Part shown: positions 19,775 through 33,200 of the stretch, piece after piece
Layout: every line of letters begins with the position of its first letter
Numbering within the stretch: position 1 is the stretch's first letter
NCBI GenBank assembly: GCA_026874595.1
Contig: CM049316.1
Coordinates: forward strand, 19,613,839 to 19,677,838
DNA from: Sipunculus nudus
Taxonomy: Eukaryota > Annelida > Sipuncula > Golfingiida > Sipunculidae
Direction of reading: 5' to 3'
Length of the DNA: 64,000 bases
Made by a program: the position numbers and the translations under genes
Notes under the pieces: model-generated
Seen by the model: only the letters and a program-made list of their open reading frames with translations
Told to the model about the DNA's origin: nothing
Database searches by the model: none

Positions 19775-21645
19775 TGCAATTTGCAAGAGCTCAGCTCCCC
19801 AGCTTCAGCTCTCAGTTCCTAAATTTGGCATACAATTAGATGTCTCCAAAATCCCCTACCATGCCAAGAATTTGGTCACTAGGACTTTATACCTTTAAGA
19901 TATTAATGAAAAACTTCATTTTTCCATTAAAAACCCATTGTTACACTTCAAGACTGCCTAATATCAAAACCACTGATCTGACTTTAATCATATATAATAT
20001 ACATATTTTTCTATACATTCTCTATGCACATGCCAGAAATGATATACGGATTGTGTAATGGTTTTCAGTTATGGGCCAAAACATAATGCACTTTGTAAAA
20101 AATCAAGAAATATATTTACTCCCTTAACAAGAGTATTGCTGAAGCTAGAGATTTTTTGTCAGGGGTGTAACATTTTTTTATCAAGATTCAATTAAATACC
20201 CAAAATTAGTTCTGAATTTTTCAAATTTTTTAAGTTATTAGTATAAATATAAAAGAAGTACCTTAAATTTTGCCAAACTTTGACCATGGCATGTTTGTTT
20301 CCTATGAGCACTGTGGATATAATTTTCATATCATGCACACAAAAGGATTTCAGCTTTTTAGTTTGGAAAGCTGAAAGAAATTGGCCAAAAATTGTAGCTT
20401 TTATTAATGTTTTAATTAGACCATGTCAGACCTTAGCTCTCCCCAGCCCCTCTTGAGTCACCTGTATGTTGACCTTGTTGACCTTTCATCAAATTATGCA
20501 CGCATTAAGCGAGACATACACTGGGGCAGCCAGGCAGCTTATGGCCAGCCACAGTTGATCCAGGTGTCCAACCCAACTCATCTGGTAGTTTTAACTAACA
20601 AAATAACAATAAACAATAAATTAATAAATTTTTATTGGTTTTTAATAACAAATTAAAGAAAAATGGAAAAGGAATTTGTTAGTTGATAATGATAGAAAAT
20701 TAACTTGCAGTTACTGATGATATAAGAATCTTGTATCGATTGATAGAATGTCACCTACCAAATTACACCATGCAGTCACCTATGGTATTTTTCAGTTCAA
20801 TTTTAATGATAAAAAATAAATCATATTATCATTACTAATCATTAGGGATCATACGAAGGAAATTAATGATAGACAAAGATGCAGTTGATAATATTAATCT
20901 AGATTTCGGCTGTGTCTAGTGTGTACATTGATGTGAAATTAGTCCAAAATGAATATATTACATTTATTTTTTTTTTAAATGAATAAAAGCCATAGAACCA
21001 GGTACTTATGATAATTATTTAAATGTGTGAATTTTGTATATTCTGGATTCTCAACATCATTGTTTGGTGAAAACTGAATAAATACCAGACATGGTGTGAA
21101 TACTTTGCAAATGTATTTGAATACGAATATGAATATATACTCCATTATAACAGTCCTTGCATAATAATGGGAATTCAGGTAAAAATGAAAGTATATGAAT
21201 ACCAGTGCAAATACTTTCAAAATGTATTCATGAATGCATTCATGAATATATTCTTTGATATTATTTTAATAATCATTTCAGTTGTGTTTTATTTTAAAAA
21301 ATCATACGATTCTCTTATTATTTTTAATAAAATTTATATTTGGGACAATTTGTAATTATTTTTAATAAATAATTAAACTCTTATATTATATGTTCTGCTT
21401 ATAAGTTATATGGCCAAGTCAAAATCTGTGTGACAATAGCACTCCATTTGTTAATAAAATAAATGAAATAATCCTCTTCCCTGTCTCCAAAGATACTATT
21501 AAAATCAAACATAAGCTAAACACCCACAACTCATAATACAGCTTGTATTTATTTCCACACAAAACAAGCATGTGCCTCATTTCTAAATCATATTTTTTTA
21601 ACATATATAACAGCTGAGCGCCGTGACCCATGGGTCCCTTGTTGA
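19775..21645 (+). repeat. Copy of the AGCTCAGCTGA dispersed repeat family
   Basis: The 5' end is damaged (GAGCTCAGCTC near 19787). The body has the family phrases for the 'tagatgtccccaaaatctcctaccatgcc' and 'actgcctaatatcaaaaccactgatctg' segments. The 3' end is intact: CAGCTGAGCGCCGTGACCCATGGGTCCCTTGTT at 21611-21643, with the 12-bp palindrome GACCCATGGGTC at 21625-21636. Confidence 0.7.
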
Positions 21646-22160
21646 AATAAAATTACAAATGTAAACCCAAAATTAGATCTGAATTTTGTAAATCCTTCCA
21701 GTTATTAGCATTAAAATAAAAATCAGCACCTTACATTTTGTATAACTTAAAAAAGGGCACTCTTTGTTTTCTGTGAGAAATGTTGATTTAAATTTCCCTG
21801 CATGTAAACATAACTATTTCATTTTTTACATCTGAAATATGAAAATAAAAGCTTGAAAATTAAGCTAGTTCTTATTTTTTTAGGCTCTATTGTAGTCAAC
21901 GGTTTTGTCCAGATGCTGGCAACCCACTCCTGGTCACTGGAAGGCAACTATGCAAGGGCTCCTGATTTGCTACAGTCACTGGGGGAGATCCCCTGCTGTG
22001 ACAGGTGTACAGTTTTTCTCATATCAAGCAACAGAAATATTAACGTAAAATAAAAAAAATGCCAGATAATAAAATAAGGATCTATTAGACAAACATTTTT
22101 TCCTTTCTTTCCTCTGCAGCAGCATTGGAGATCAGGCTTTATTTGCCCTGTATGTATAAG
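21646..22160 (+). repeat. Second, truncated copy of the same family
   Basis: Starts inside the body ('aaaattagatctgaattttgtaaat'). It carries a 100-bp segment around 21920-22030 that is repeated at 45160-45260 ('ggtcactggaag', 'cagtcactggggagatcccctgctgtgacagg'). That segment is GC-richer than the rest of the element. Confidence 0.6.
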
Positions 22161-22518
22161 TATTATTAATCCCCCCCCCCCAACTTCTGACCTTGATTTT
22201 TTTGTACTTGTGCACTGGGATATTTTAATATCTATGTGCACAAATTGGTTTGATTTAAAATAAAATTGGATAAGAAAAAATTAAAATCTGATTTAAACAT
22301 ATTCTGTCCTCAGGAACATAAAGTGATCAGCTCTGTTTGTCCAGCATTTCTCCCTTACTATAAAAATGTAATAATAATATTTTTTCCTATAACACTGTTA
22401 AAATAACTTTCATATGGTGAATGTGTATGGATTTCAGATATTCAAGTATGAAATTAGAAAGCAACTCGTATATTTAGTTGTGTTATGCCTCAGATGTTAA
22501 ACATAAATTTCATCAATT

Positions 22519-22580
22519 CCCCCCCCCCCCAAAAAAAAAACAAACCAAACCCCCCCCCCCCCCTCCCAAAAAAAAAAACA
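22519..22580. repeat. Alternating poly-C and poly-A tracts
   Basis: Two (C)n runs separated by A-rich sequence, followed by another A run. Confidence 0.9.
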
Positions 22581-23280
22581 CCAGGTCCTTGCATCTGTGG
22601 ACTGAAACATCAGTTATATTTCAACTCTATAAATTTTAATAACTTAATAAATACATATATTTAATAATATATATTACAATAAACTGAGTCCAATTGAGCA
22701 AATCTGTAAACTACTTAACTGTCAACAGATCATAAAAAATCCAACCGACAATCATGGTAATAATATACCTCTTATGGTCAATGTTGGTGTGTGCTTGTAA
22801 ACTAGCTCTGGCACTGATACACTTTCACAAAACATACTACAGTGTCACCGATATAGCTTGTCCATTGAGCTTACCTAGGCTGAACTAGCTGATACTGGAT
22901 AAGGGCAGAGGGCACTTGTGTAATTTATAGTGATGTACAGGTAACATAAGAGGTTATGGAAGTGGGGCCATATCAATCATGGCAATATTTGGCCAGCTGA
23001 TCATAATCATAATGAGTTACACTCCCTTGTATGTCGGTCATTTCACGTATTCGTCGTGGTCTGTCGCGAGATGTCTAACTGTCCGGGACTGTTCCCGCCT
23101 TCATTCTTCCTGATCGGTGTCGAGAAGTCGAAGAGTCTAACCGTCTAGGACTGTTCCAGCCTTTCTCAAGTCATCAGGGGGGGGGGGGGGGGCTCCACGT
23201 ATGCTTGCTGATCAGTGTCGAGAGGTCGATTTGTCTAACCTTTCCGGACAGTTCTGGCATCATGGAAGCCGACGGATTTA

Positions 23281-23282
23281 CA

Positions 23283-23328
<46 letters not shown>

Positions 23329-23330
23329 AG
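23281..23330. repeat. Compound (TA)n microsatellite
   Basis: TA tracts interrupted by one CA. Confidence 0.9.
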
Positions 23331-23928
23331 ATATATATCTTTTAATAAATATAATATATATATGCATATATTTATTTTTACATGTATACATATTTATAAT
23401 TGATATCAAAGATTGAATTATCTTTAATGCCGACTCGCTCGGTATTCATAATTTGCACTGTTGCATACCTATATTAGGTATGCATATGTACCATATTTAT
23501 ATTTACATGTAAACTTAATTATACTTGACATCAAATAAATATTTATCATTGATACAGACACGCTCGTTATTCATATTTCTGCACTGTTGCATATCTTTAT
23601 TCTTATACGATCTCCTGTGCTGACATCCGCAGGGTTTTTTGCTTCACCTGCGACCCCTGTAGGTCATTTCACGTATTTCTTCGTGGTCTGTCGTGAAATG
23701 TCTAACTGTCTGGGACTGTTCCCGCCTTCATTCTTCCTGATCGGTGTCGAGAAGTCTAATTGTCGAACTGTCTAGGAATGTTCTAGCCTTCCTGAAGTTA
23801 TCGGAGGGGGGGGGGGGGGGGGGCTCCACGTTTGCTTGCTGATCAGTGTCGAGAGGTCGATTTGTGTAACCTTTCCGGACAGTTCTGGCATCATGGAAGC
23901 TGACGGCCCGGCTGTATGCTGCTTTATT

Positions 23929-23931
<3 letters not shown>

Positions 23932-23970
<39 letters not shown>
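23932..23970. repeat. (TA)n microsatellite
   Basis: About 18 TA units. Confidence 0.95.
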
Positions 23971-23973
<3 letters not shown>

Positions 23974-24268
23974 CATATATATGCATATATCTTTTTTTAC
24001 ATGTATACATATTTACACTTGACATCAAAGATTTAATTTTCTTTAATGCCGACTCGCTTGTTATTCATATTTTGCACTGTTGCATATCTTTATTCCTATA
24101 CAATCTTCTGTGCTGACATCCGCAGGGTTTTTCTTTGCTTCACCTGCGACCCCTGTCGGTCATTTCTCGTGTTCTTCGTGGTCTGTCTTCCTCAAGTTAT
24201 CAAAGGGGGGGGGGGGGGGGTCCACAGTTCTGCATGGCATCATGGAAGCAGACGGCCAGGCTGTATGC

Positions 24269-24274
<6 letters not shown>

Positions 24275-24322
<48 letters not shown>

Positions 24323-24324
24323 GC
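24275..24324. repeat. (TA)n followed by (TATG)n microsatellite
   Basis: About 18 TA units followed by three TATG-type units. Confidence 0.95.
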
Positions 24325-24611
24325 CCGTTATTAATATTTTTGCACTGCTGCATATCTTTATTTATACGTTCTCCTGTGCTGACCTTCGCAGGGTCTTCAT
24401 TCTTCACCTGCGACCCCTGTTAGCCATTCCACATAACATTCCTGTCTATCGCGAGAGGTCGCAATGTCTAAATGTCTAGGGCTGCTCCAGCTTTTATCCA
24501 ACGCGATCAGTGTCGAGAAGTCGAAGTGTCCAACCTTCTGGGTAAGTTCTCCGGTTATGAGAACCCACGGCCATACTGTACGTGTGTTGTATCTCTACAC
24601 GTCACCCTCAC

Positions 24612-24614
<3 letters not shown>

Positions 24615-24692
<78 letters not shown>

Positions 24693-24693
24693 C

Positions 24694-24732
<39 letters not shown>
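24615..24732. repeat. Long (TA)n microsatellite with short interruption
   Basis: About 38 TA units, GGC interruption near 24692, then about 12 more. Confidence 0.95.
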
Positions 24733-24737
<5 letters not shown>

Positions 24738-25099
24738 TATAGAAATAAATATACATATATTTATTATTTTTTAAAATTTATATATATATATTTATAAATA
24801 CATATTTATGTATATATTTAATTTTACATGTAAACATGTTTATACTTGACATCAAAGATTTAATTATCATTAATACCGACACGCTCATTATTCATATTTT
24901 GCACTAATGCATATCTTTATCTCACGTTCTCCAGTTATGATATTGGCAGGGTTCTTCCTTCTCCCCATGCGACCAATGTCGGTCAATTCACGTTTTATTT
25001 CTGGTCTGTCGCAATGTCTAAATGTCTAAGGCTGCTCCAGCTTTCATCCCTCGCTATCAGTGTCGAGTAGTCGAAGTGTCTAACCCTCTGGGACAGTTA

Positions 25100-25767
25100 A
25101 ATGGTGTGGATTTGCATAGATCTCGCTCATGCACCCTCCCGGCACATGGAGTAGTTCCCGTATTTGCAGTTACAACTGGACATGATGTTGTATAAATGTA
25201 CCTGTCCATAGTGTTGTATGCTTAGACTGTTCAGCATTCTTAGTCTATACTTGTGGCCAGTCTCACATATTACATAACATGGCTCAGAGTAGGGCACCAG
25301 CATGATTGCCTGTGACGTAATAATAGCAACTGCATGGGCTGCATCTGGTCTGTCACCAGCTTGATATAGCTTTGCATATCCTACAAAGCCTGAGCATGAT
25401 GTGTTCTGGTGCCAAACACCAATAGCTGGTTAAGAGCACTGCTTATAGGCAAACAATTTGCTGCATAGAAGCCATGCTCTTTTTATATCTATCTCTGTGT
25501 ACACTTCCGGGACCGATGCTGGACTCCCTCTATAGTACCATATGCCCTTTAAGCTAGTTAGCTGATCATTACTAAACAGGATTAACCTGACCATGTGTTT
25601 GTGAAATACAAGATGTAAAAAAAAAAGAATAAATCATATACTGTCGTCCAGCTAATGCATTTAGTGGCGCTGGGCATACATAACAGAAATTGATCTCTTT
25701 ATGTTTAAATTTTGTTTTATATTCAGTGTAAATGCATGTAAATGGAAGACATTATGATTACCCCATG

Positions 25768-25770
<3 letters not shown>
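25100..25770. other. Intergenic stretch with no gene seen
   Basis: Mixed composition and no long ORF. The piece at 25100-25600 is less AT-rich than its surroundings but shows no supported splice sites or repeat ends. Confidence 0.4.

Positions 25771-25772
<2 letters not shown>

Positions 25773-25835
<63 letters not shown>
25773..25835. repeat. (TA)n microsatellite
   Basis: About 31 TA units. Confidence 0.95.
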
Positions 25836-25837
<2 letters not shown>

Positions 25838-26133
25838 CATGTCTAAAAGACGCAGAACAGCCCCCTTCCCGACTTTAGGGCTGCGCTTGCTGCAGTCTTG
25901 CAGCGCTGACATATATAGTAAACAATGATCAAACGCTGCAGCATCTGGCGGGGAGAGTTTATACTATCCAAGGTTGTACGGATCCGTACAACCCCTAAGA
26001 TATGTATATGCTTTGTGTAACGTGAGGACACCAGTCAAACCCCACATATTATTATTGTTACAGATGCTTGGACTCCGTTGGGACCAAAACTTTTGCTGAA
26101 TGAGCAGTATGTAATACAGTATGGGTACTTACT

Positions 26134-26264
26134 CTGAATAAAGTCAGATATTTCTTCGTCTCCGTTGGGCCGCTGGCGCCTTCAAGTTGGAACAGCCAAT
26201 AGGAAATTAGCATCATTGACAACATGCGATGTATGATGGGAAGGATGCTTATGAAAATATGGTC
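26134..26264 (-). promoter_or_regulatory. Promoter-like sequence with exon-like segment and consensus donor, cut by the BEL insertion
   Basis: On the minus strand an inverted CCAAT box (ATTGGCTG, about 26200-26193) is followed by a GC-richer segment and a consensus splice donor (CAGA|GTAAGTAC) near 26134. The sequence upstream of the insertion continues at 34302 onward and contains an ATTTGCAT octamer near 34380. A 31-codon frame starting MLSMMLISYWLFQLEGASG leads into the donor and could be a secretory leader. Equally, the segment could be a non-coding first exon. No downstream exon was identified. Confidence 0.3.
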
Positions 26265-27204
26265 TGTAATGGCCATCAGGAATAAAAACATGTTTAAAGT
26301 AGAATGTATAAAGTTTAATTTTGTATTTATGATATGGTAAAGTGGTTACATAACTTTAAAGTCTTTAAAAGGTCAATTAGTATTGATTAGTATCCAGAGT
26401 TGCCAGCAGGAGGCGATGTATGTTGCTGGATATTAGGGAGGGGGTATTGCCAGTAGAGGGCGCTGTCAGTAGGACAGGCACATTTTTTTGTGTTCAAAGA
26501 AAGGGCCAAGCTCTTAAGTATGGTGAAGGTGTACAGAGGGTTTAAGGGTCTACAGTGTGGTAAGCATATGTTTTTTGGTCATGTAGATAATTGGACCCAT
26601 GTTAATTAATGCCAGAAATTATTTATATGTATGTTCTTAACTTAATATGGTCATTTTAATACAATAGACATTTGCTGATGTCAGAGCCATTTGTACCAGA
26701 GCCATGTGCTTCTGTATTATCACCCATCCTGTTTTCTGTATTATAATGCAGTTATAAGTTAATATCAGACATGTAACCTATTATTTATCCCTTAAGCAGC
26801 AACAACCAATGTAAAACTTTGTAACTTTCTATATTGTATGCTATAGAATGCACAGAACTTTATGAGTTAAGGGCCAGTTATTGAACAGTTTGTTATTTGG
26901 TCATGTTTATTATTTCTGTGACACAAGCATATGTGTTGTACATCCCATATGTTGTGACTTACCATTTTTCTAATATTTGTTATGTTTAAAGAGTGATGTA
27001 TGTACTATACTTATGAAGCTATATCATTAATTGTAGCTAACCAGCAGTAACAGCAATGACTGCAGCTGTGATAAGTCAGCAGCAGAAGTATCAGTGATAC
27101 TGATAGCCAGAAGAAACTGTACTATGTGATATTATGGCTACTTAATAAAGACTTGTTGAATTTAGAGCTGGGTTCGCACAGTCCTTATAAAACCCAATCC
27201 TACA
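26265..27204 (+). repeat. BEL/Pao 5' LTR
   Basis: 940 bp, TG...CA ends, constant 7097-bp offset from the 3' LTR with no indel; I saw no substitution on side-by-side reading. A polyadenylation hexamer AATAAA lies at 27144-27149. It contains a consensus CTCF-type site at 26450-26465. Confidence 0.95.
26450..26465 (+). promoter_or_regulatory. CTCF-type motif in 5' LTR
   Basis: CCAGTAGAGGGCGCTG fits the bilaterian CTCF core consensus (CCASYAGRKGGCRSTR) at every position. A second, weaker match (CCAGCAGGAGGCGATG) lies about 48 bp upstream. Binding is inferred from the motif only. Confidence 0.5.
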
Positions 27205-27255
27205 AAAGTTAGCACACTATACCATTGTAAAGATTTGAAGCATATAGTTTTGATC

Positions 27256-30200
27256 ATGAATGTTCCTGATAGACGTGATGGGACAAGTGTTCCAAGAACT
27301 AGCTCAGTTTGTTCGGAGAAAAACTCGCGCTCTAGGAAATTAACCGAGAAAGGACTTTTGATGTCACAAGAGCTTAAGGAAAAAGGTGTGAATGCTTCAT
27401 TTAAATCTTTAAAGAGAAAGACAGAGCATATTAAAGGTCTTATGTTAGAGAGTGCTGACCCCAAGCATATGAAAGATGAGTACAAATTATGGATGGACTT
27501 ATATGAAGACTTTTATGTGAAACATGATGAATATTGTGCATTATTGAATGAGGAACAGAAAAGAAAACATGGGGACTGGTTTATAGAGAAGGATAGATGG
27601 TTGCAGCAGTTCAGGGAAAATATTAGTGATTGGTTTATGAAATACAGTATACAAGGCTCAAAGAAAGCTTCTACCACAAAAACACACAAATCTAGCCATT
27701 CAAATGTTAGTTCAGCAAAGATTGCAGAGTTAAAAGCAAAAGCTAGAGCATTAGCTGAGCAGCAAGAGTTAGAAATGGCTAAGATGAAATTACAGATGAA
27801 AGAAGAACAGTTAAAGCTTAAGACAGAGTTAGCGATAGCTGAGGCTAGAAGCAAAGCACTTGAACAGTCAAATGTCACAGATAGAAGCCAATCATGTGTT
27901 ACTAGTGACAGGGCTATAAAGGACACTAGAAGTTTTGTCATAAGAAATTGGAAATGTGAAAACTTACCCCCGGCTAGTGGAATAAAAGCTGAAGTGCAAC
28001 CAAACTTAAACCCAACAGCTGCTGAATACATCCCAGTACTGCATAGACAAGATGCTGCCTCATCAAAGCGTAGTGAGGACAATTTTAATAACAGCAGAAA
28101 TTCAGCTGAAGAAACTATGAAAGAAGTGATCAGGCATTTGCAAAAACCAAGAACAGAGATAAAGAGATTTGATGGGAATCCAATGGAATACCAAAGGTTT
28201 ATGCGACAGTTCAGGGCAAGAATAGTTGTGAATACAGAGACTGATGATGAACGGATGAATTACTTAGAGCAGTTTACAATTGGAGAAGCAAACAGGATAG
28301 TGACAGGTTATAGCTACTTGAATGCAACCCAGGGCTACAAGGCTGCACTTAAGGAATTAGAGGATAGATATGGCAACCCAGAAACAATTGCAAATAGTTT
28401 TGTGAAAAGAGCTCTTTCTTGGCCCAACATAAAAGCTCAAAGTGCAAAGGCCCTAGATGACTATGGTATCTTCCTGAATGAATGTAACAATGCTGTGCAA
28501 TGTGTTGAAGCAGTACGGGTCCTAGAATATCCAGAAAATATAAGAAACCTTGTAAAGAAATTGCCATTTCATTTGCATGACAGATGGAGAGCCAGAGTAC
28601 AACATATCAAAGAGAATTATGAAAGTGTAGGCTTCCATCATTTGGTGCAATTTGTAAAACATGAAGCACAGAAGGCTAATGATCCTATATATGGGAAAGA
28701 TATGATGTATGATGAGAAGAGCATAAAACAAAGACAGAAACAGATAGGTCTTAAAGCCACATTTGCTACTGATATTTCCAGTGTACAGACACAACAGGGA
28801 AATAAAGTGAAACCAACAACAAATAAAGAGACTAACAGATATACAAAGAGTGACACAGACATGGCTAGCGAAACTAGAAGACAACCGGATAAAGCATGTG
28901 TTTACTGTAAAGACCACAAACACACTTTAGATTCTTGTGAGATCATGGCTGCATTACCACATCAAAACAGAATAAAGTTTTTAATGTCTAAAGGTTTGTG
29001 CTTTGGTTGTTTAAAGCCTGGTCATATGAAACAAGTATGTAGGCATAAAGCATCATGCTCACACTGTAAAAAGTACCATCCTACAGTCTTGCATATATGG
29101 CATCAAGATCAAACTACTGAACCCACTCAGATTGTATCTCAAAGTGAATCACAAGGTGTATCTGGTTGCACAGCCAAAGGTGAATGTACAATGGCGATCG
29201 TACCTGTAAAAGTAAAAACTGTCAGTGGACTAAAAGATATACAGACATATGCCTTTTTAGATCCAGGCAGTAGTGTATCCTTTTGTACTGAAAGTTTAAT
29301 GAATGAATTGGCCGGTACAGGTAGACGAATGAAGATAACACTAGATACAATGGGTATCCCACATACCATGCATACCTATCAGGTACAAGGTTTAGCTATA
29401 TCTAGTCTAGATGGTGATGACTGGATAGAGCTTCCTAAGGTATATACTAAAGACAAAATGCCGGTGTCTCAGAAACACATTCCTACAGGCAAAGACATGT
29501 CTAGATGGAGCCACATGCAGGATTTACATATACCGTCTATAGATGCAGAAGTAGGATTGCTGATAGGGAGTAATATTCCAGATGCATACACCCCAACACA
29601 GGTGAGAACTGGACCACGAGGAACTCCTCATGCCACTAAGACATTATTAGGTTGGATACCTTGGAATGTGATCCGTGAAAGTGAGACTGAGGATTTACAT
29701 AGCAGGTTGTGTGTAAACCGTGCAGCAGTTATTGCAATACAACACATTGAGGATAACCAAAAGCTAGATCACTTATTTAGAGAGTCAATCAATCAAGATT
29801 TCCCAGAGAGAACAATTGATGATAAAAAGGAAAACTCACAGGAGGATAGAAAATTCATAGAAAAGGTAACAAAGACTTGCAAGTTTGTGAATGGACATTA
29901 TGAGATATGTTTACCACTAAAACAGGAAGTGCAGCTGCCAAACAATGAAATCATAGCAATTAATCGTCTAGAGAGCCTGGAGAAGAAACTGAGAAAGAAT
30001 TCCAAGTTTTGTTCAGATTATACAGAGTTTATGACAAGTATCATAGACAAAGGATATGCTGAAAAGGTGCCACATGGTGAGCTACATAGAGATGATGGTA
30101 AAGTATGGTACATTCCGCATCACGGAATATATCATCCTAGAAAACCAGACAAGCTGAGAGTTGTGTTTGACTGTACAGCCAAGTATCAAGGTTTAGCACT

Positions 30201-33200
30201 TAATGACCTTTTGTTACAAGGACCAAATCTGACAAACAGTCTGTTTGGTGTTCTGTTACGGTTCAGGCAGGAACATATTGCTATCATGGGGGACATTGAA
30301 TCCATGTTCTATCAGGTTAGAGTTCCAAAAGTTGACAGAGATTATTTGCGGTTTTATTGGTGGCCTTCCGGGGATTTGAATGAAGAACCTGTGGTGCATA
30401 GAATGAATGTTCATTTATTTGGGGCAGTTTCTTCACCCAGTTGTGCGAATTATGCTTTGAGACAGACAGTTGAATGTAATATGGATCAATTTGATCAGAT
30501 TACTACAAATACTATATGTAGAAATTTTTATGTTGATGACTGTTTAAAATCAGTGGATTCAGAGGAGAAGGCTATTACTCTTATAAAAAATCTTAAAGAT
30601 GCCTGTAGTAAAGGTGGGTTCTGTCTGACCAAGTGGGTCAGTAATGACCGCAATGTGCTAAATTCTGTTGCAGCTGAGGATAGAGCTAAAGAGCTAAAAA
30701 CACTGAATCTTGATCATGAAGTGTTACCCATGGAACGTGCACTGGGCATATGCTGGTCAGTGGAGTCTGATACCTTTTGTTTCAGGATTGTAGTGAGAAA
30801 TCATCAGCCAACCAGAAGGGGTATTTTGTCAGTTGTGAGTTCGGTATATGATCCGCTAGGGTTCGCAGCTCCATTTATTCTCCCTGCAAAAATACTTCTT
30901 CAGAATCTGTGCAGAAACAAAGTGGATTGGGATCAGATTTTAACAGACAGTGATTTAATGAAATGGGAGCGGTGGTTAAGAGATCTGCCACAACTGGAGA
31001 AGCTCGTAGTACAAAGATGTTTTAAACCAAAAGGTTGTAGCCAAGTGTCTTTGTGTCAAATTCATAACTTTTCAGATGCAAGCAACCAAGGATATGGAAT
31101 GGCATCCTACATCAGGCTAAAAGATGACAATAATCAAATACATTGTACACTGATACAGGGACGAGCTAGAGTTGCACCATTAAAGAAAGTGACAGTACCT
31201 AGAATGGAGCTAACGGCAGCTGTTGTGGCAGTGCGTATGAACAAGACTATAACTGATGAGCTAGACTATCACATTGATGATATATTTTACTGGACTGATA
31301 GTACAGCAGTAATTAAATACATTGCAAATGAGACAGAACGGTTCCCCACATTTGTTGCCAACAGAGTGCAGACAATTAGAGAGGCAACAGAAGTAAAACA
31401 GTGGAGATATGTAGACACAAAATGTAACCCAGCTGATGATGCCTCCAGGGGATTAAATATCAAGAGTTATCTTGAAAACAAGCGCTGGTTACAGGGACCA
31501 GAATTCTTATGGAAACCAGAAACAGAATGGCCCACATGTGATGGACTGTCCCAGGTTATACCAGATGTCATGGAGGAGCTTACACATCAGGCTAATGTTG
31601 TGATTGAGAGCAAGCCATTCATGGGTATTGAGGTCCTCATAAGACATTTCTCAGAATGGACAAAGTTAAAAAGAGCTGTCGCTTGGATGTTAACTGTTAT
31701 GGACATGTTGCGACATATGGTTAATATGAGAAAACAGCTAACAGAAAAATTGTTAAAAAAAGAGTTAAATGATGATCAAAGAAACCATGCAGTGGAAAGT
31801 GAGATGAAAAGGGTTAAAGTTGCTATGATGACTAGAGCTGGGCCTAATGTCAAACCTGTATCACTGTCAGTAGGCAAGTTAGACATGGCTGAGAAAGCTA
31901 TTGTTTGTTATGTACAAGGTCAGTATTATAAGAAAGAAATAGAGGTCTTGAAGCAGGATGCATGTAGCATTGCAAAACAGAAGATCAGTAAATACAGTTC
32001 TTTGTACAAGTTAAATCCAGTAATAATACAGGGAATTCTCAGAGTTGGAGGTCGCCTACAGCACAGTATGATTCCTTTTGATGCTAAGCATCCCATTTTG
32101 TTACCCAAAGAGTCTGTAGTGTCAATGCTTTTGTTAAAGGACATACACAGGTCTGTAGGACATTTAGGAAAGGGTGCCATGTTGGCTAAGCTCAGGCAGA
32201 AATATTGGATTATAGGAGCCTGCTCAGCTATCAAGAACTTAGTTTCTAAATGTGTCATATGTCGCAAGTACCAAGGAGCAGTTGGTAGACAGATAATGTC
32301 AGATCTGCCTGCAGATAGAGTGGCTGCAGACATACCACCTTTCACGAATGTGGGTATAGACTACTTTGGTCCTATAGAAGTAAAGCGTGGTCGGAATGTA
32401 GTAAAAAGATATGGAGTTATATTTACATGTTTGACATGCAGAGCTGTACATTTAGAGATTGCACATTCCCTTGATACAGATTCTTGTATAAATGCTATCA
32501 GAAGATTTATTGCCAGGAGAGGGAATGTAAAATTAATGAGGTCAGATAACGGCACAAATTTAGTTGGTGCTGAGAGAGAACTTCGTGAAGAAGTAAACAA
32601 GTGGAATCTTGCCAAATTTTGTAATATGGCTAGCCATCAGAATATTGCATGGGAATTCAATCCACCTCATGGGTCCCACTTTGGTGGTGCATGGGAACGG
32701 TTAATCAGATTAGTTAGAAAGGTGTTGTATTCTTTATTGAAAGAGCAGGTACATAAACTTGATGATGAAGCTCTACATACATTGTTTTGTGAGGTAGAAG
32801 CTATATTAAATAACCGTCCAATAACCACAGTATCAGAGGATCCAAAGGATTTGCAGGCTTTAACGCCCAATGATATATTGTTATTGAGGTCAGGAAATAT
32901 GTCACCAGGTGTTTTTCTTGAGGATGACAATTATTATCGCAAGAGATGGCGACATGTACAATATTTAGCAGATATATTCTGGAAACGATGGACAAAGGAA
33001 TATTTGCCTTTGTTACAGGAGCGTCAAAAATGGAATAAACCAAGGCGCAATCTTATGATTGATGACATTGTGTTGCTTGTAGACAATACAGTTAGGAGCT
33101 CTTGGTCACTTGGAAGAGTGACAAATGTATTGACAGACAGGAAAGGTTTTGTGAGAGTTGTAGAAGTCAAAACATCAACAACCACTTTACAAAGGCCTAT

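Larger units (their letters stand above)
23020..25100. repeat. Satellite-like array of ~500-600-bp units with embedded (G)n and (TA)n
   Basis: Units share, in order: 'tgacatccgcagggttttt', 'cacctgcgacccctgt', 'tcatttcacgtattcttcgtggtctgtcg', 'tgtctaactgtc.gggactgttcccgcc', 'gatcggtgtcgagaagtcga', a (G)n tract, 'tggcatcatggaagc.gacgg' and (TA)n. They end 'acttgacatcaaagatttaat', 'ctttaatgccgactcgct' and 'gcactgttgcatatctttatt'. Starts fall near 23025, 23640, 24125, 24390 and 24950, the third and last units being short. The ORFs across it are driven by (TA)n giving Tyr-Ile repeats and are not genes. Confidence 0.85.

Noticed and set aside
27513-28082. 189-aa minus-strand ORF under the gag region
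   Set aside because: Antisense shadow of the BEL gag frame. It is Cys/Ser/Leu-rich as expected from reverse reading, and no independent features were seen. Other minus-strand ORFs at 28349-33043 are the same.
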